Below, one piece after another: positions 7,699 through 16,320 of a stretch of 64,000 bases of DNA (its first letter is position 1; the number at the start of each line of letters is the position of its first letter). This DNA comes from Chroococcopsis sp964623815 (lineage in GTDB: Bacteria > Cyanobacteriota > Cyanobacteriia > Cyanobacteriales > Microcystaceae). A program made the translations under genes and the position numbers. Under the pieces are notes generated by a model. The model had not been told where the DNA came from. It did not search any database and was given only the letters and a program-made list of their open reading frames with translations. The stretch lies in NCBI GenBank assembly GCA_964623815.1, contig CAZUVR010000010.1, positions 1 through 64,000 of the forward strand. Reading direction: 5' to 3'.

Positions 7699-9144
7699 AT
7701 GAATCTTAAAAAACAAACCTTGCAGGGGGTTTTCTGGTCTGGAATACAGATTTGGGGTAGTCAAGCTGGCTCTTTTATCATTTTCCTGGTTCTAGCCCGT
7801 CTCCTTTCCCCTTCTGCTTTCGGTATGGTGGCTCTGGCTAACCTGCTGATCTACTTCGGACAGATCCTCATCACCCAATCTTTCGGGATGCTATTGCTAC
7901 AAAAAAAAGAGCTGCAAGAATCGGATATTAATACGGTTTTCTGGGCCCAAGTTATCCTCGGTATTATTTTCACCAGTGCGAGTTTCGTCGGTGCGGGCCC
8001 CATAGCGCAAATATTCCGGCAACCTTCCCTAACGGCGGTGATTCAAGCGCTCTCCCCATTATTGATCATCACCCTATTGAGCGAGACGCAGGTAACTTTA
8101 CTAAGAAGGAATTTCGAGTTTAAAATCATCGCCACCCGTTCCTTAATCGGGATTTTTATCGGCGGTATCGTCGGTATAGTTATGGCACTCCGGGGTTATG
8201 GTGTTTGGAGTCTAGTAGCACAACAGTTAACCTATGAGGTGGTGGGGCTGATCGTTCTTTGGTCAGCCAGTAGTTGGCGGCCGGGATGGCAGTTTTCAAA
8301 GGTTTTTTTCTTAGAATCTTTAACTCAGGTTATCCCTATCATCGGTTACAGAATATTGGAGTTTTTCAATCAACGTAGCGATAATTTACTCGTGGGTTAT
8401 TTTTTAGGCGATGTGGCTTTGGGATATTACGCTATCGCTCACCGCATTTTAGAAGTGATGAATATAGCCCTCATCAACACCTTAAATCAAGTTGCCCTAC
8501 CGATGTTCGCCCGTTTGCAGAACGATTTAGCCAAGTTTACCGCAGCGTTTTATCGAGCCAATCTATTAACTAGTCTTTTGGCTTTTCCCATATTTTTCGC
8601 CGTCATGGCTTTGGCTCCCGATTTGGTTAGGACTTTGTTCGGTAGTAAATGGAGCGACAGCGCTCCTATCTTACAGATAATTTCCCTAGCTGGGGTTTTG
8701 CGCCTGCCTACTCTGTTCAGACGCTCGGTTTTCTTCTCTTTGGGCCAGCCTTCATTACAATTAAAGTTTACGGCCATCAACAGTGTCCTTAATATTATCG
8801 CCTGTATTATCGCGGTGCGCTGGGGCATGGTGGCGGTGGCGAGTGCTTACGTGCTGAGCGATTATTTAGCCTTCCCCGCTGGTCAATGGTTTTTAAATCA
8901 GGTGTTACGGGTGCCTTGGAAAGTCTATCTTTCTCAATTTGTACCCGCCCTCACCTGTAGTTTAATGATGAGCGCCGCCATGATGGGCGTTCAAAACTTC
9001 CTGATGGTTTCCGGTAGTATTTGGTTTAACTTAATATTTACCTCGGCGATCGGTTTAATAACTTATTCGTTAGCCTTGATCTTGCTCTATCCTAAATTAT
9101 TCAAAGAAATATTGGAGTTAGTCAATCTCTTAACTGGAGTTTAG
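7699..9144 (+). CDS. Oligosaccharide flippase family protein (Wzx-like, MOP superfamily)
   Basis: This 481-residue protein has about 12-14 hydrophobic helices and a short charged N-terminus (MNLKKQTLQGVFWSGIQIWG). FQ(N)QRSDNLLVGYFLG-like residues near position 225 are typical of the polysaccharide biosynthesis/MviN group of the MOP exporters. Such proteins flip lipid-linked oligosaccharides from the cytoplasmic to the outer face of the membrane. It is downstream of the flavoprotein and next to glycosyl-, pyruvyl- and sulfotransferase genes, so it is the likely exporter for the unit made by this locus. The end of the gene holds a 16-bp sequence repeated exactly 300 bp downstream. Confidence 0.9.
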   Translation: MNLKKQTLQGVFWSGIQIWGSQAGSFIIFLVLARLLSPSAFGMVALANLLIYFGQILITQSFGMLLLQKKELQESDINTVFWAQVILGIIFTSASFVGAGPIAQIFRQPSLTAVIQALSPLLIITLLSETQVTLLRRNFEFKIIATRSLIGIFIGGIVGIVMALRGYGVWSLVAQQLTYEVVGLIVLWSASSWRPGWQFSKVFFLESLTQVIPIIGYRILEFFNQRSDNLLVGYFLGDVALGYYAIAHRILEVMNIALINTLNQVALPMFARLQNDLAKFTAAFYRANLLTSLLAFPIFFAVMALAPDLVRTLFGSKWSDSAPILQIISLAGVLRLPTLFRRSVFFSLGQPSLQLKFTAINSVLNIIACIIAVRWGMVAVASAYVLSDYLAFPAGQWFLNQVLRVPWKVYLSQFVPALTCSLMMSAAMMGVQNFLMVSGSIWFNLIFTSAIGLITYSLALILLYPKLFKEILELVNLLTGV

Positions 9145-9253
9145 ACTAATTGGCAGGCAAAATTATCTTAACCAAGCGCTTTAAGCAGAGAAAAGAAAAG
9201 AGAAAAAGTTCAAGTAATTAGCCTGAGTTCGGGATAAGATTTAGTCGCTCTTG

Positions 9254-9340
9254 ATGGGAATTGGGGATTAGGGGGGCGCCGCCGGTTGATAAAGAAAGTC
9301 CGAAGACTCCCAAAACCCCCCCCCAATTCCTAACTCCCCT
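9254..9340. repeat. STRR-like degenerate heptamer repeat forming an inverted repeat
   Basis: The left arm is rich in GGAATTGGGGATTAGG and the right arm in CCCCAATTCCTAACTCC. GGAATTGGGG (9257-9266) is exactly complementary to CCCCAATTCC (9321-9330). The same word family appears at 23332-23422 and 33199-33353. Such short tandemly repeated repeats are common in cyanobacterial intergenic DNA. Confidence 0.75.
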
Positions 9341-9491
9341 GCAAAACATACCAATTACTTAACGCGAACTGACGTTAATTAATATAGATAATTTTAGGCT
9401 TTAGAAGCAGGAGAATATCTTTTTTTAACCGTACTGGAGTTTAGACTATTTGGGAGCGATGTAGTATCTAAGAACTAAGAAAAGAAGTAGA

Positions 9492-9564
9492 TTTCTCCCG
9501 TTTCCTGGAGAAATGGTTTCGAAAAAAGAGAAAATAGGAAATTAACTTTTTTGATTAATTTCCC
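9492..9564. other. Two adjacent perfect stem-loops
   Basis: The first pairs ATTTCTCC (9492-9499) with GGAGAAAT (9508-9515) around an 8-base loop. The second pairs GGAAATTAA (9538-9546) with TTAATTTCC (9556-9564) around a 9-base loop containing six T. Both are perfect. They could act as terminators for the flippase or for the transporter on the other strand, or belong to a structured RNA. Confidence 0.45.
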
Positions 9565-9637
9565 AAAATGACAATTAACAAAATTAACCCTCTTTGTTCT
9601 CTTTGCCTCTGTGATGAATAATTTGGGTGAATTAACC

Positions 9638-10288
9638 CTACCTAAATATCTCTAATAAACGATAACTTTCACTATCTAATAAAATATGAATACCGATAAT
9701 AATTAAAACCCAAGGAGTGATTTTATTGCCGTACTTGCCCAAAATAGAGGCTATTTTCTGATGTTGGGTTAGCCAATAAGCGGTAAGGCACCAGACACCT
9801 ACCATGACATAAAACACACCGACAGTTAGGGCAAAACCGATTAAATCGGTACTAGCGAACAAAGGAATATAAATCCCTATATTATCCCCCCCATTCGCTA
9901 CAGTCACCGCCGCTACATGGAAAGTTTGGGGAGGAATATTAGAGAAAATTTTGCGCCAACGTGAACCCTTTTCTTCGGGTGTAATCTCATCGTTGACGGT
10001 TTGCACCTCATCCGAATTATCATCGTCGAGTAACTGTTTAATACCGATAATAATCGGTAAAAATCCCAGTAGCCCTATCCAGGTTTTGGGCACTACTAAA
10101 CCCCCCAACAATCCGGGCAGGCTGGCTAAAATTATAAACGTGAAACCTAAATATTGACCGAGAATAATATGACGAGAACAAAAGTTAGGATTGACACGGG
10201 AGAAAAATAACATCAAGATGATGATGTCATCAATATTAGTGGCTATAAAACTGATTATAGCCGTAGTTAATAAAGAAAAAAGCCACAA
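9638..10288 (-). CDS. CadD-family transporter (cadmium resistance transporter family)
   Basis: This 216-residue, roughly six-helix protein starts MWLFSLLTTAIISFIATNIDD. It has the family signatures ATNIDDI near the N-terminus and VANGGDNIGIYIPLFA in the middle; the acidic residues in the membrane suggest cation handling. CadD proteins confer cadmium resistance in Gram-positive bacteria, but cyanobacterial members are not well characterised, so substrate is uncertain. The chosen start is TTG 10288, with GGAGG about 10 bases upstream. It follows menF by 15 bp on the same strand and is probably co-transcribed with it. Two more paralogues lie at 33858 and 34677. Confidence 0.85.
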   Translation of the reverse strand: MWLFSLLTTAIISFIATNIDDIIILMLFFSRVNPNFCSRHIILGQYLGFTFIILASLPGLLGGLVVPKTWIGLLGFLPIIIGIKQLLDDDNSDEVQTVNDEITPEEKGSRWRKIFSNIPPQTFHVAAVTVANGGDNIGIYIPLFASTDLIGFALTVGVFYVMVGVWCLTAYWLTQHQKIASILGKYGNKITPWVLIIIGIHILLDSESYRLLEIFR

Positions 10289-10303
10289 TATCCTAACCCT
10301 CCA

Positions 10304-11710
10304 TCATACTAAAGCTTTAAAAAGGGCTTGAAATTTCAATTGAATTTCCGCCAATTCTTTAACCGGATCAGAACCTTTAACGATACCAGCACCTGCATAT
10401 AGTCTAGCTTGATTATCGTCGATCAAAGCCGATCGAATACCGACGATAAATTTACTGTTACCCCGGCAATCCATCCATCCTAACGGAGCTGCGTAGAGCG
10501 ATCGATCAAATGTTTCATACCTCCTAATCTCTTCGCAAGCCTCTTCTGTGGGCACACCCGCCACCGCTGGTGTAGGATGGAGTCTGCTCACTATCTCCAA
10601 GGGATGGAGGGGATTTTTTAATCCAGCGTAGATGGGTGTCCAGAGATGCTGAATGTTAGAAAGTTTCAGCAGCTTTAAGGGGGAACATTGAGGGTTTAAA
10701 CCCGATTGATAAAGACGCTGGCTGATGAAATTCGTCACCGCCCGATGCTCCCTTCTCTCTTTCTCATTATTTAAAAGTTTAATAGCTAGTAAATCATCTT
10801 CCGCTGGAGTGTTTCCCCTGGGAGCCGAGCCGGCTAGAGCATCCGTAATGAGTTGTTGATTTTCTATAGTCAATAATCTCTCAGGACTCGCTCCGATAAA
10901 CTTCTGTCCCTTTTCGTTACCTATACAGAAAGTATAACAATTCTGGTATTTTCCCCGCAGGTTCCTCAAACAATTCGCCACGTTAAAGGGAGTGGGAGAT
11001 ATTACATCTAAAGCGTGAGCCAAAACTATTTTAGTGAACTTATCCGCCGCGATAGACGTTAGGGCCGAGCTAACAGCCGATTGAAAATTATAGGAGGGAT
11101 AGACATCATAATTAACCGATGCCACTTTGGGCAGATACACGAGATTGCTTTTTTTATATTCGATCGAGCAATAGTTTTTATATATCTCCTCGGTGATGCT
11201 CTCTAAATTATCCCCTTTCTTCAGGGCAAGATTGATGAGGAAAAAATAGTCATTTCTTTTTCTGACGACGGCAAAACGAGGCAATACTATAGTACCTGAA
11301 GGAAAAACTCCGCTAACCGCATCGAAAAAACTGAAACTGCAAAAAAGAAAGGGGGTAACATCCGTGTGACGATCTAATTTAATAATTCTTTTCTGACAGG
11401 ATTCTATGAATTCTCGCGCTCGTTCAAATCTCTGTCCGCCGTTCAAAGTAGCGCGTTCTGTGACCCCATACCCTAACATTCCCTCCTGTTCTTGACAGTT
11501 TTCCCAATAAAAATGGACGGGATTATCAGACTTTACCCTGTCGAAAACATCGAGTAAATCGACGCGAGAAATCTTCTCGCAGAAACTAATAATCCCCGGT
11601 TCGCCGTTTCCTATCCCCGGGGATAGACAATCTACGAGAAAGCGATATAAGTCTTTCCTGTCCTCAATTAGATGATCACGATAAGAGATGATGGGTAAAG
11701 CAGAAAACAT
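10304..11710 (-). CDS. menF: Isochorismate synthase
   Basis: The 468-residue protein is a chorismate-binding enzyme with the C-terminal signatures KIVLAHALDV, FIGASPERLLTI, ITDALAGSAPRGNTPAEDD, IQHLWTPI, LHPTPAVAGVP and ARLYAGAGIVKGSDPVKEL. It converts chorismate to isochorismate, the first committed step to 1,4-dihydroxy-2-naphthoate and then phylloquinone, the photosystem I quinone. It is divergent from menA across a 214-bp gap, so the first and the prenylation steps of one pathway share a control region. A salicylate-type synthase is possible by fold, but the menA neighbour makes the menaquinone/phylloquinone role much more likely. Confidence 0.93.
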   Translation of the reverse strand: MFSALPIISYRDHLIEDRKDLYRFLVDCLSPGIGNGEPGIISFCEKISRVDLLDVFDRVKSDNPVHFYWENCQEQEGMLGYGVTERATLNGGQRFERAREFIESCQKRIIKLDRHTDVTPFLFCSFSFFDAVSGVFPSGTIVLPRFAVVRKRNDYFFLINLALKKGDNLESITEEIYKNYCSIEYKKSNLVYLPKVASVNYDVYPSYNFQSAVSSALTSIAADKFTKIVLAHALDVISPTPFNVANCLRNLRGKYQNCYTFCIGNEKGQKFIGASPERLLTIENQQLITDALAGSAPRGNTPAEDDLLAIKLLNNEKERREHRAVTNFISQRLYQSGLNPQCSPLKLLKLSNIQHLWTPIYAGLKNPLHPLEIVSRLHPTPAVAGVPTEEACEEIRRYETFDRSLYAAPLGWMDCRGNSKFIVGIRSALIDDNQARLYAGAGIVKGSDPVKELAEIQLKFQALFKALV

Positions 11711-11924
11711 CGTAAAGTTATTTATATTTTTTTGCTAAAAAACCTAAATTAGTGCTATGTGATCAAGAGGTAAAATAGAAAATCTTCTAGATTGCCTCAC
11801 TGTTGACTATAGATGTTTCTGGAGTCAAGAGCAACCGTTAAGTCTCAAGAAACTACACAAATCAATAGTCATGGTAAAAAACTTGATAGAATAAATCACA
11901 CCAAAAAATTCTAAACTTGTCAGA
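11711..11924. promoter_or_regulatory. Shared menF/menA divergent promoter region
   Basis: The two genes of the quinone pathway start at opposite ends of this 214-bp AT-rich gap, so it must carry both promoters. A TTGACT near 11802 and TTGATAGAATAAAT near 11881 resemble promoter elements, but I cannot assign start sites. No operator palindrome stood out. Confidence 0.4.
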
Positions 11925-12827
11925 ATGACTACTAACAGTTTAAGCAAAACCTCACAAACGAAACTCTGGCTAGCCGCTATTAAACCCCCGATGTATAGTG
12001 TAGCAATCATGCCGATAGTAGTGGGTACGAGCATAGCTTTTTACGAAACAAAAGTACACAATGGAGCGATTTTCTGGATATTTTTACTATCAGCAATATG
12101 GATTCTGGCTTGGTTGAATCTCAGTAATGACGTATTCGATTCAGAAACAGGAATAGATAAAAATAAAGCTCATTCGGTAGTCAACCTTACGGGGAATAAA
12201 TCCTTAGTATTCTGGTTAAGTAACATTTTACTAACTTTCGGTATCGGCGGGATATTAACGATCGCCTGGTGGCAGAGAGATGTTACTGTCTTAGCGCTCG
12301 TGCTGGCTTGTTGTTTCCTCGGCTATACTTATCAGGGGCCACCTTTCCGTCTCGGTTATCAAGGCTTAGGCGAGTTTATCTGCTTCCTTACCTTCGGGCC
12401 GATGGCCATAGCTGCAGCCTATTATTCGCAAACTCAACACTTTTCCCTGGAGAGTCTGGCGGGATCGCTCGTCATCGGTCTGACCACTACGATTATCCTC
12501 TTTTGCTCTCACTTTCATCAAGTAGAAGACGATTTAGCCGCAGGGAAAAAATCCCCCATCGTGCGTTTAGGCACTGAAAAAGGGGCGCGTGTACTGAGAG
12601 GATTAACCCTAAGTATTTATTTAATCACGATAATGGGGATTATTTGGGGACTATACCCTATCCATACCGCTTTAATCTTCCTCAGTCTGCCTTGGGGGTG
12701 GAGCTTAATGCGTCACGTAGACAAATTTCATGCTCAACCGGAGGCGGTAAGTAACAGTAAATTCTTAGCGGTTAACCTGCACTTTATCAGCGGGATTCTC
12801 TTCGCCATCGGTTATTTATGGAGTTAA
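11925..12827 (+). CDS. menA: 1,4-dihydroxy-2-naphthoate phytyl/polyprenyltransferase
   Basis: This 300-residue UbiA-superfamily membrane enzyme has about nine hydrophobic helices. The first prenyl-diphosphate/Mg site is NLSNDVFDSETGIDKNK (N68, D69, D72, D78), and the second is HFHQVEDDLAAGKKSP in the second half. It joins a phytyl or polyprenyl chain to 1,4-dihydroxy-2-naphthoate in the membrane, giving the precursor of phylloquinone. It is divergent from menF. Its last ten bases overlap the start of the following GNAT gene, which suggests coupled translation. Confidence 0.93.
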   Translation: MTTNSLSKTSQTKLWLAAIKPPMYSVAIMPIVVGTSIAFYETKVHNGAIFWIFLLSAIWILAWLNLSNDVFDSETGIDKNKAHSVVNLTGNKSLVFWLSNILLTFGIGGILTIAWWQRDVTVLALVLACCFLGYTYQGPPFRLGYQGLGEFICFLTFGPMAIAAAYYSQTQHFSLESLAGSLVIGLTTTIILFCSHFHQVEDDLAAGKKSPIVRLGTEKGARVLRGLTLSIYLITIMGIIWGLYPIHTALIFLSLPWGWSLMRHVDKFHAQPEAVSNSKFLAVNLHFISGILFAIGYLWS

Positions 12828-13345
12828 TAAACATCCGGATAGCGACGGAAGAGGATTTAGGGGCGATCGTAGATATATATAACGCGGCGATTCCTACCCG
12901 TCAAGCCACCGCCGATTTAGAGCCTATCACCCCCGCGAGTCGTTTGGAGTGGTTGCGCGATCATCCGCCGGAACAATATCCCATCTGGGTAGCGGAAACG
13001 AAAACAGGAGTGATAGGCTGGTTAAGTTTACAGATGTTTTACGGGCGTATCGCCTACCGTCACACGGCTGAAGTCAGTCTCTATATAGCCCCCGACTATC
13101 AGAGGCGGGGTATCGGTAAAAAGCTCGTCCAACACGCTCTAGATTCCTGTCCGGGTTTGGGGTTAAGCAATTTGCTCTGTGTAATTTTCGCTCACAATGG
13201 AGGCAGTATTAAACTGTTTCAAGGCTTTGGCTTTGAAAATTGGGGCTTTCTACCGGGGGTAGCCGATTTAGATGGCATTAAGCGAGATGTGGTGATTCTC
13301 GGGCGGAGCATAGAGGGCGGGAGTTGGGAGTCGGGGATAAAATAG
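12818..13345 (+). CDS. GNAT acetyltransferase, phosphinothricin-acetyltransferase-like
   Basis: The 175-residue protein matches the phosphinothricin/methionine-sulfoximine N-acetyltransferase branch of GNAT enzymes. It begins INIRIATEEDLGAIVDIYNA, has VSLYIAPDYQRRGIGKKLVQ as the acetyl-CoA-binding motif A near residue 95, and LFQGFGFENWGFLPGVADL near the end. It acetylates a small amine, with the real substrate unknown. The ATG overlaps menA by 10 bp. The last residues, GGSWESGIK, are encoded by a sequence (13319-13335) that matches the intergenic STRR repeat words, so the C-terminal tail may be repeat-derived. A strong hairpin follows. Confidence 0.88.
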   Translation: MELINIRIATEEDLGAIVDIYNAAIPTRQATADLEPITPASRLEWLRDHPPEQYPIWVAETKTGVIGWLSLQMFYGRIAYRHTAEVSLYIAPDYQRRGIGKKLVQHALDSCPGLGLSNLLCVIFAHNGGSIKLFQGFGFENWGFLPGVADLDGIKRDVVILGRSIEGGSWESGIK

Positions 13346-13349
13346 ATTA

Positions 13350-13377
13350 AAGGCAGAGAATAAATTCTCTGCCTTTT
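13350..13377. terminator. Strong bidirectional intrinsic terminator
   Basis: AAGGCAGAGAA (13350-13360) pairs perfectly with TTCTCTGCCTT (13365-13375) around a TAAA loop, followed by TT on the plus strand and preceded by an A-containing run. It sits between the convergent GNAT and DUF1517 genes, so it can end transcription from both. Confidence 0.85.
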
Positions 13378-13414
13378 CGCTAAAGTCGATCGCAATCGAC
13401 TAGAAATGTGAGTG

Positions 13415-14356
13415 TTAAACTAATTTTAGGTTAGGATAATTGGCGAGAATATCATCTGTGGTTAAGACATCGCCCTCACTTTGGGGAGTCCAGAGAACTT
13501 CTACCGCTAAAAGACGATCGCTCCCTATGCTACTAATTTTCTGTACTCCCTGGCGTAAATCATCGGAACTATTGATAGAGGGTAACTGAAGGTTGCCCAA
13601 AACCCCGACGATAAGAGTTATTAGAATATATTCTCCCGGTTCCTGTACCTCTGTAGATAAGTCGCCACTAGCCCCAGGTAAGCTGGAGGGATTATTAGCT
13701 TGGCGTAACTGATTATTAACGTTTACCAGGGTTTCGGAAGTCACTTTACTTCTTTCGGCTAGAGACCATTGATTGAATTTAGCCTCGGCGGAATTTAAAG
13801 CCGATTGCTGAGTGTCGGCCGCGCCATACACCCAATATTCTGGATGACGTAAGAGGGACAAGCCCGATTCTTGCAGTACATCCGCCCGACCTTCGGGGGT
13901 GCTGGTATCGGCGGTAAGCGCTAATTGATTTAACTCCTGTTGTAAATAGCGAGCGCTGGCGAGTAAACCTACTTGAATCTTAGCCACGGTGACGGTGGGA
14001 TTATCGTAAGAGTCATAACCTGAGTAAATTTCATCACCCGAGCCGGCTTTGCGGAAGGAGTTGACGATGAAACTGGCGATCGCAAACATGATAAGAATTG
14101 TAAATATACCGCCTGCACCGCCGCCCCAGAATAGGGGGATGAGGAAGGGGAAACCGATTCCCCCCCCGCCACCGAACCCTGGTCCGGGAGAGTAGTAACC
14201 GCCGCCGCTAGGGGGGGCGCTACGACTGGGGGCGGAAAAACTACCTCCGCCGATTCGGCCACCGCTTCTGGCCGCTAAAGCGCTATGGGCACCACTAAAA
14301 GTCAAACTTATCACCAGAGCGGTGGCAACGCAGGTTTTAAGAAATTTGTCAATCAT
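13415..14356 (-). CDS. DUF1517 domain-containing membrane protein
   Basis: This 313-residue protein opens with a signal/hydrophobic segment (TALVISLTFSGAHSALAA). A low-complexity Gly/Ser/Pro stretch at residues 30-75 follows, then a membrane span (GIFTILIMFAIASFIVNSF), and then a conserved soluble domain with TVAKIQVGLLASARYLQQEL and SDRLLAVEVLWTPQSEGDVL. That domain is DUF1517, found in cyanobacteria and chloroplasts; no biochemical function is established that I can name. The glycine-rich linker suggests it is anchored at or secreted through the membrane. It is convergent with the GNAT gene. Confidence 0.88.
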   Translation of the reverse strand: MIDKFLKTCVATALVISLTFSGAHSALAARSGGRIGGGSFSAPSRSAPPSGGGYYSPGPGFGGGGGIGFPFLIPLFWGGGAGGIFTILIMFAIASFIVNSFRKAGSGDEIYSGYDSYDNPTVTVAKIQVGLLASARYLQQELNQLALTADTSTPEGRADVLQESGLSLLRHPEYWVYGAADTQQSALNSAEAKFNQWSLAERSKVTSETLVNVNNQLRQANNPSSLPGASGDLSTEVQEPGEYILITLIVGVLGNLQLPSINSSDDLRQGVQKISSIGSDRLLAVEVLWTPQSEGDVLTTDDILANYPNLKLV

Positions 14357-14621
14357 ATAGGCTACGGAAATTTAATTTATTCCCTTTCTTACTAGGATAC
14401 AAAGTTTTTCGAGGGAAGAACCATTACTGATGGTAGAAAAAGCCGCCCCCAGCGAGGGGTAAATTCCCGATGGTACACCAAAAGACGCTGAAGCTGGAAT
14501 TTAGCTTTTTCTCAGAATAAATGCTAGAGTTTATTAAAAGATAATTAAATACCATAAATTAATTTACCGATTCGTGCCAATTGGTAAATTAATACTTATC
14601 AAATTATCAGGAGAAAATCCT

Positions 14622-16184
14622 TTGAAAGCTTTATTAATTTATCCACTCTTTCCGCCTACATTCTGGTCGTATAACACTATTTTGGAGCTAGGGGGGAGAA
14701 AAGTTCTTTTACCCCCCCTAGGATTGATTACCGTAGCCGCTATCTTACCCCAAAGCTGGGAATATAAATTAGTCGATCGTAATATCCGCGCCGTCACAGA
14801 ATCAGAATGGGATTGGGCAGATCTAGTAATCTTATCGGGCATGATTGTCCAGAAACAAGATATGATCGCCCATATTCAAGAAGCTAAAAAACGGGGTAAA
14901 TTGGTGGCGGTAGGGGGGCCCTATCCCACATCTCTGCCAGAGGAAGTAAAAGAAGCGGATTTTCTTATTCTCGATGAGGGAGAAATTACCATTCCCATGT
15001 TTGTAGCAGCCTTAGAAAGAGGCGATAGAAAAGGTATATTCCGTACTGATCAAAAGCCTGATGTTACCTGTACTCCTATCCCCCGCTACGATTTATTAGA
15101 ACTATCTGCCTATGATTCCATGTCGATTCAGTTCTCTCGGGGTTGTCCTTTCCAATGTGAATTCTGCGATATAATCGTTCTTTATGGTCGCAAACCTCGC
15201 ACCAAATCACCACAACAATTATTAGCCGAATTAGACTACCTTTACCAGTTAGGTTGGCGACAGGGTTTATTCATGGTAGATGATAATTTTATCGGCAATA
15301 AACGTAACGTAAAATTATTGTTAAAAGAGTTAAAAGAGTGGCAAAAAGAGCATCAGTATCCTTTTCGATTTAATACGGAAGCATCTATTGACCTAGCCGA
15401 TGACCAAGAATTAATGGATTTAATGGTAGATTGTAATTTTGACGCGGTATTTTTGGGTATTGAAACCCCAGATGAAGATAGTCTGACACTGACGAAAAAA
15501 TATCAGAATACTCGGTCATCTTTGGCGATCGCGGTGGAAAAAATTATCAGATCGGGATTACGTCCGATGGCAGGTTTTATCATCGGTTTCGACGGCGAAA
15601 AGAAAGGTGCGGGGCAGAGGATTATTAACTTCGTCGAGTCATCCGCCATTCCCACGGCTATGTTCGGAATGTTACAGGCGCTACCCCATACCGCTTTATG
15701 GCATCGCTTGGAGAAAGAAGGCCGATTGCGAATTAATTCCCGTCAGGATATTAATCAAAGCACTTTGATGAACTTTGTCCCCACCCGTCCCATTGAAGAT
15801 ATAGCTCGGGAATATGTAGAGACATTTTATACACTCTACGATCCGATCGTCTTCCTAGATCGAGCTTATCGTTGTTTTCTCATCTTAGGCGCACCCCGTT
15901 GTAAAGCGCCTTTCAAATTCCCCCAAATGCGGGATTTAAAAGCTCTCGCCATTATCGTCTGGAGACAGGGGATAAAACGGCGTACTCGTTGGAAGTTCTG
16001 GCACCATCTCTTCGGTATCCTGCGCCATAACCCCGCCGTCTGGGAACATTACCTAACGGTTTGCGCCCATAACGAACATTTTATGGTTTATCGGGATATT
16101 GTCCGGCGAGAAATTGAAATGCAATTAGCCGAATTTCAGAAACAGGAATTAGCATCGAACGAGTATAGCGCGATCGCCCGATAA
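14622..16184 (+). CDS. B12-binding radical SAM protein with DUF4070-type C-terminus
   Basis: The order is an N-terminal cobalamin-binding domain (residues 1-140, including LVILSGMIVQKQDM and VAVGGPYPTSLPEEV), a radical SAM domain with the iron-sulfur motif RGCPFQCEFCDI near residue 180, and a C-terminal DUF4070-like part. I place the start at TTG 14622 because AGGAG lies 8 bases upstream and the frame then begins MKALLIYPLFPPTFW, the typical N-terminus. A GTG 48 bases earlier would also be open. The class includes the hopanoid C-2 methylase HpnP, but many cyanobacteria carry several paralogues and the substrate cannot be fixed here. No hopanoid genes are nearby. Confidence 0.88.
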   Translation: MKALLIYPLFPPTFWSYNTILELGGRKVLLPPLGLITVAAILPQSWEYKLVDRNIRAVTESEWDWADLVILSGMIVQKQDMIAHIQEAKKRGKLVAVGGPYPTSLPEEVKEADFLILDEGEITIPMFVAALERGDRKGIFRTDQKPDVTCTPIPRYDLLELSAYDSMSIQFSRGCPFQCEFCDIIVLYGRKPRTKSPQQLLAELDYLYQLGWRQGLFMVDDNFIGNKRNVKLLLKELKEWQKEHQYPFRFNTEASIDLADDQELMDLMVDCNFDAVFLGIETPDEDSLTLTKKYQNTRSSLAIAVEKIIRSGLRPMAGFIIGFDGEKKGAGQRIINFVESSAIPTAMFGMLQALPHTALWHRLEKEGRLRINSRQDINQSTLMNFVPTRPIEDIAREYVETFYTLYDPIVFLDRAYRCFLILGAPRCKAPFKFPQMRDLKALAIIVWRQGIKRRTRWKFWHHLFGILRHNPAVWEHYLTVCAHNEHFMVYRDIVRREIEMQLAEFQKQELASNEYSAIAR

Positions 16185-16320
16185 AATGGTTATGTCAATA
16201 GTGATCAGTAAAAAAATACTAACGACTGGTCACTAACCGCCGGCTCATTTCTTGACAGGCTAAAGGATAAGCTAGTGATAGGATTGAGAAAGGGATAGAA
16301 TCAACAAGAAACAGAAACCA

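Larger units (their letters stand above)
9145..9637. other. 493-base non-coding region with repeat and hairpins
   Basis: No credible reading frame is present. From left to right it holds an STRR-like inverted repeat (9254-9340), a second copy of the 16-mer found at the flippase end (9433-9448), and two perfect stem-loops (9492-9515 and 9538-9564). The two flanking genes are convergent, so the region can serve as terminators for both. It could instead contain a small structured RNA. Confidence 0.6.
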
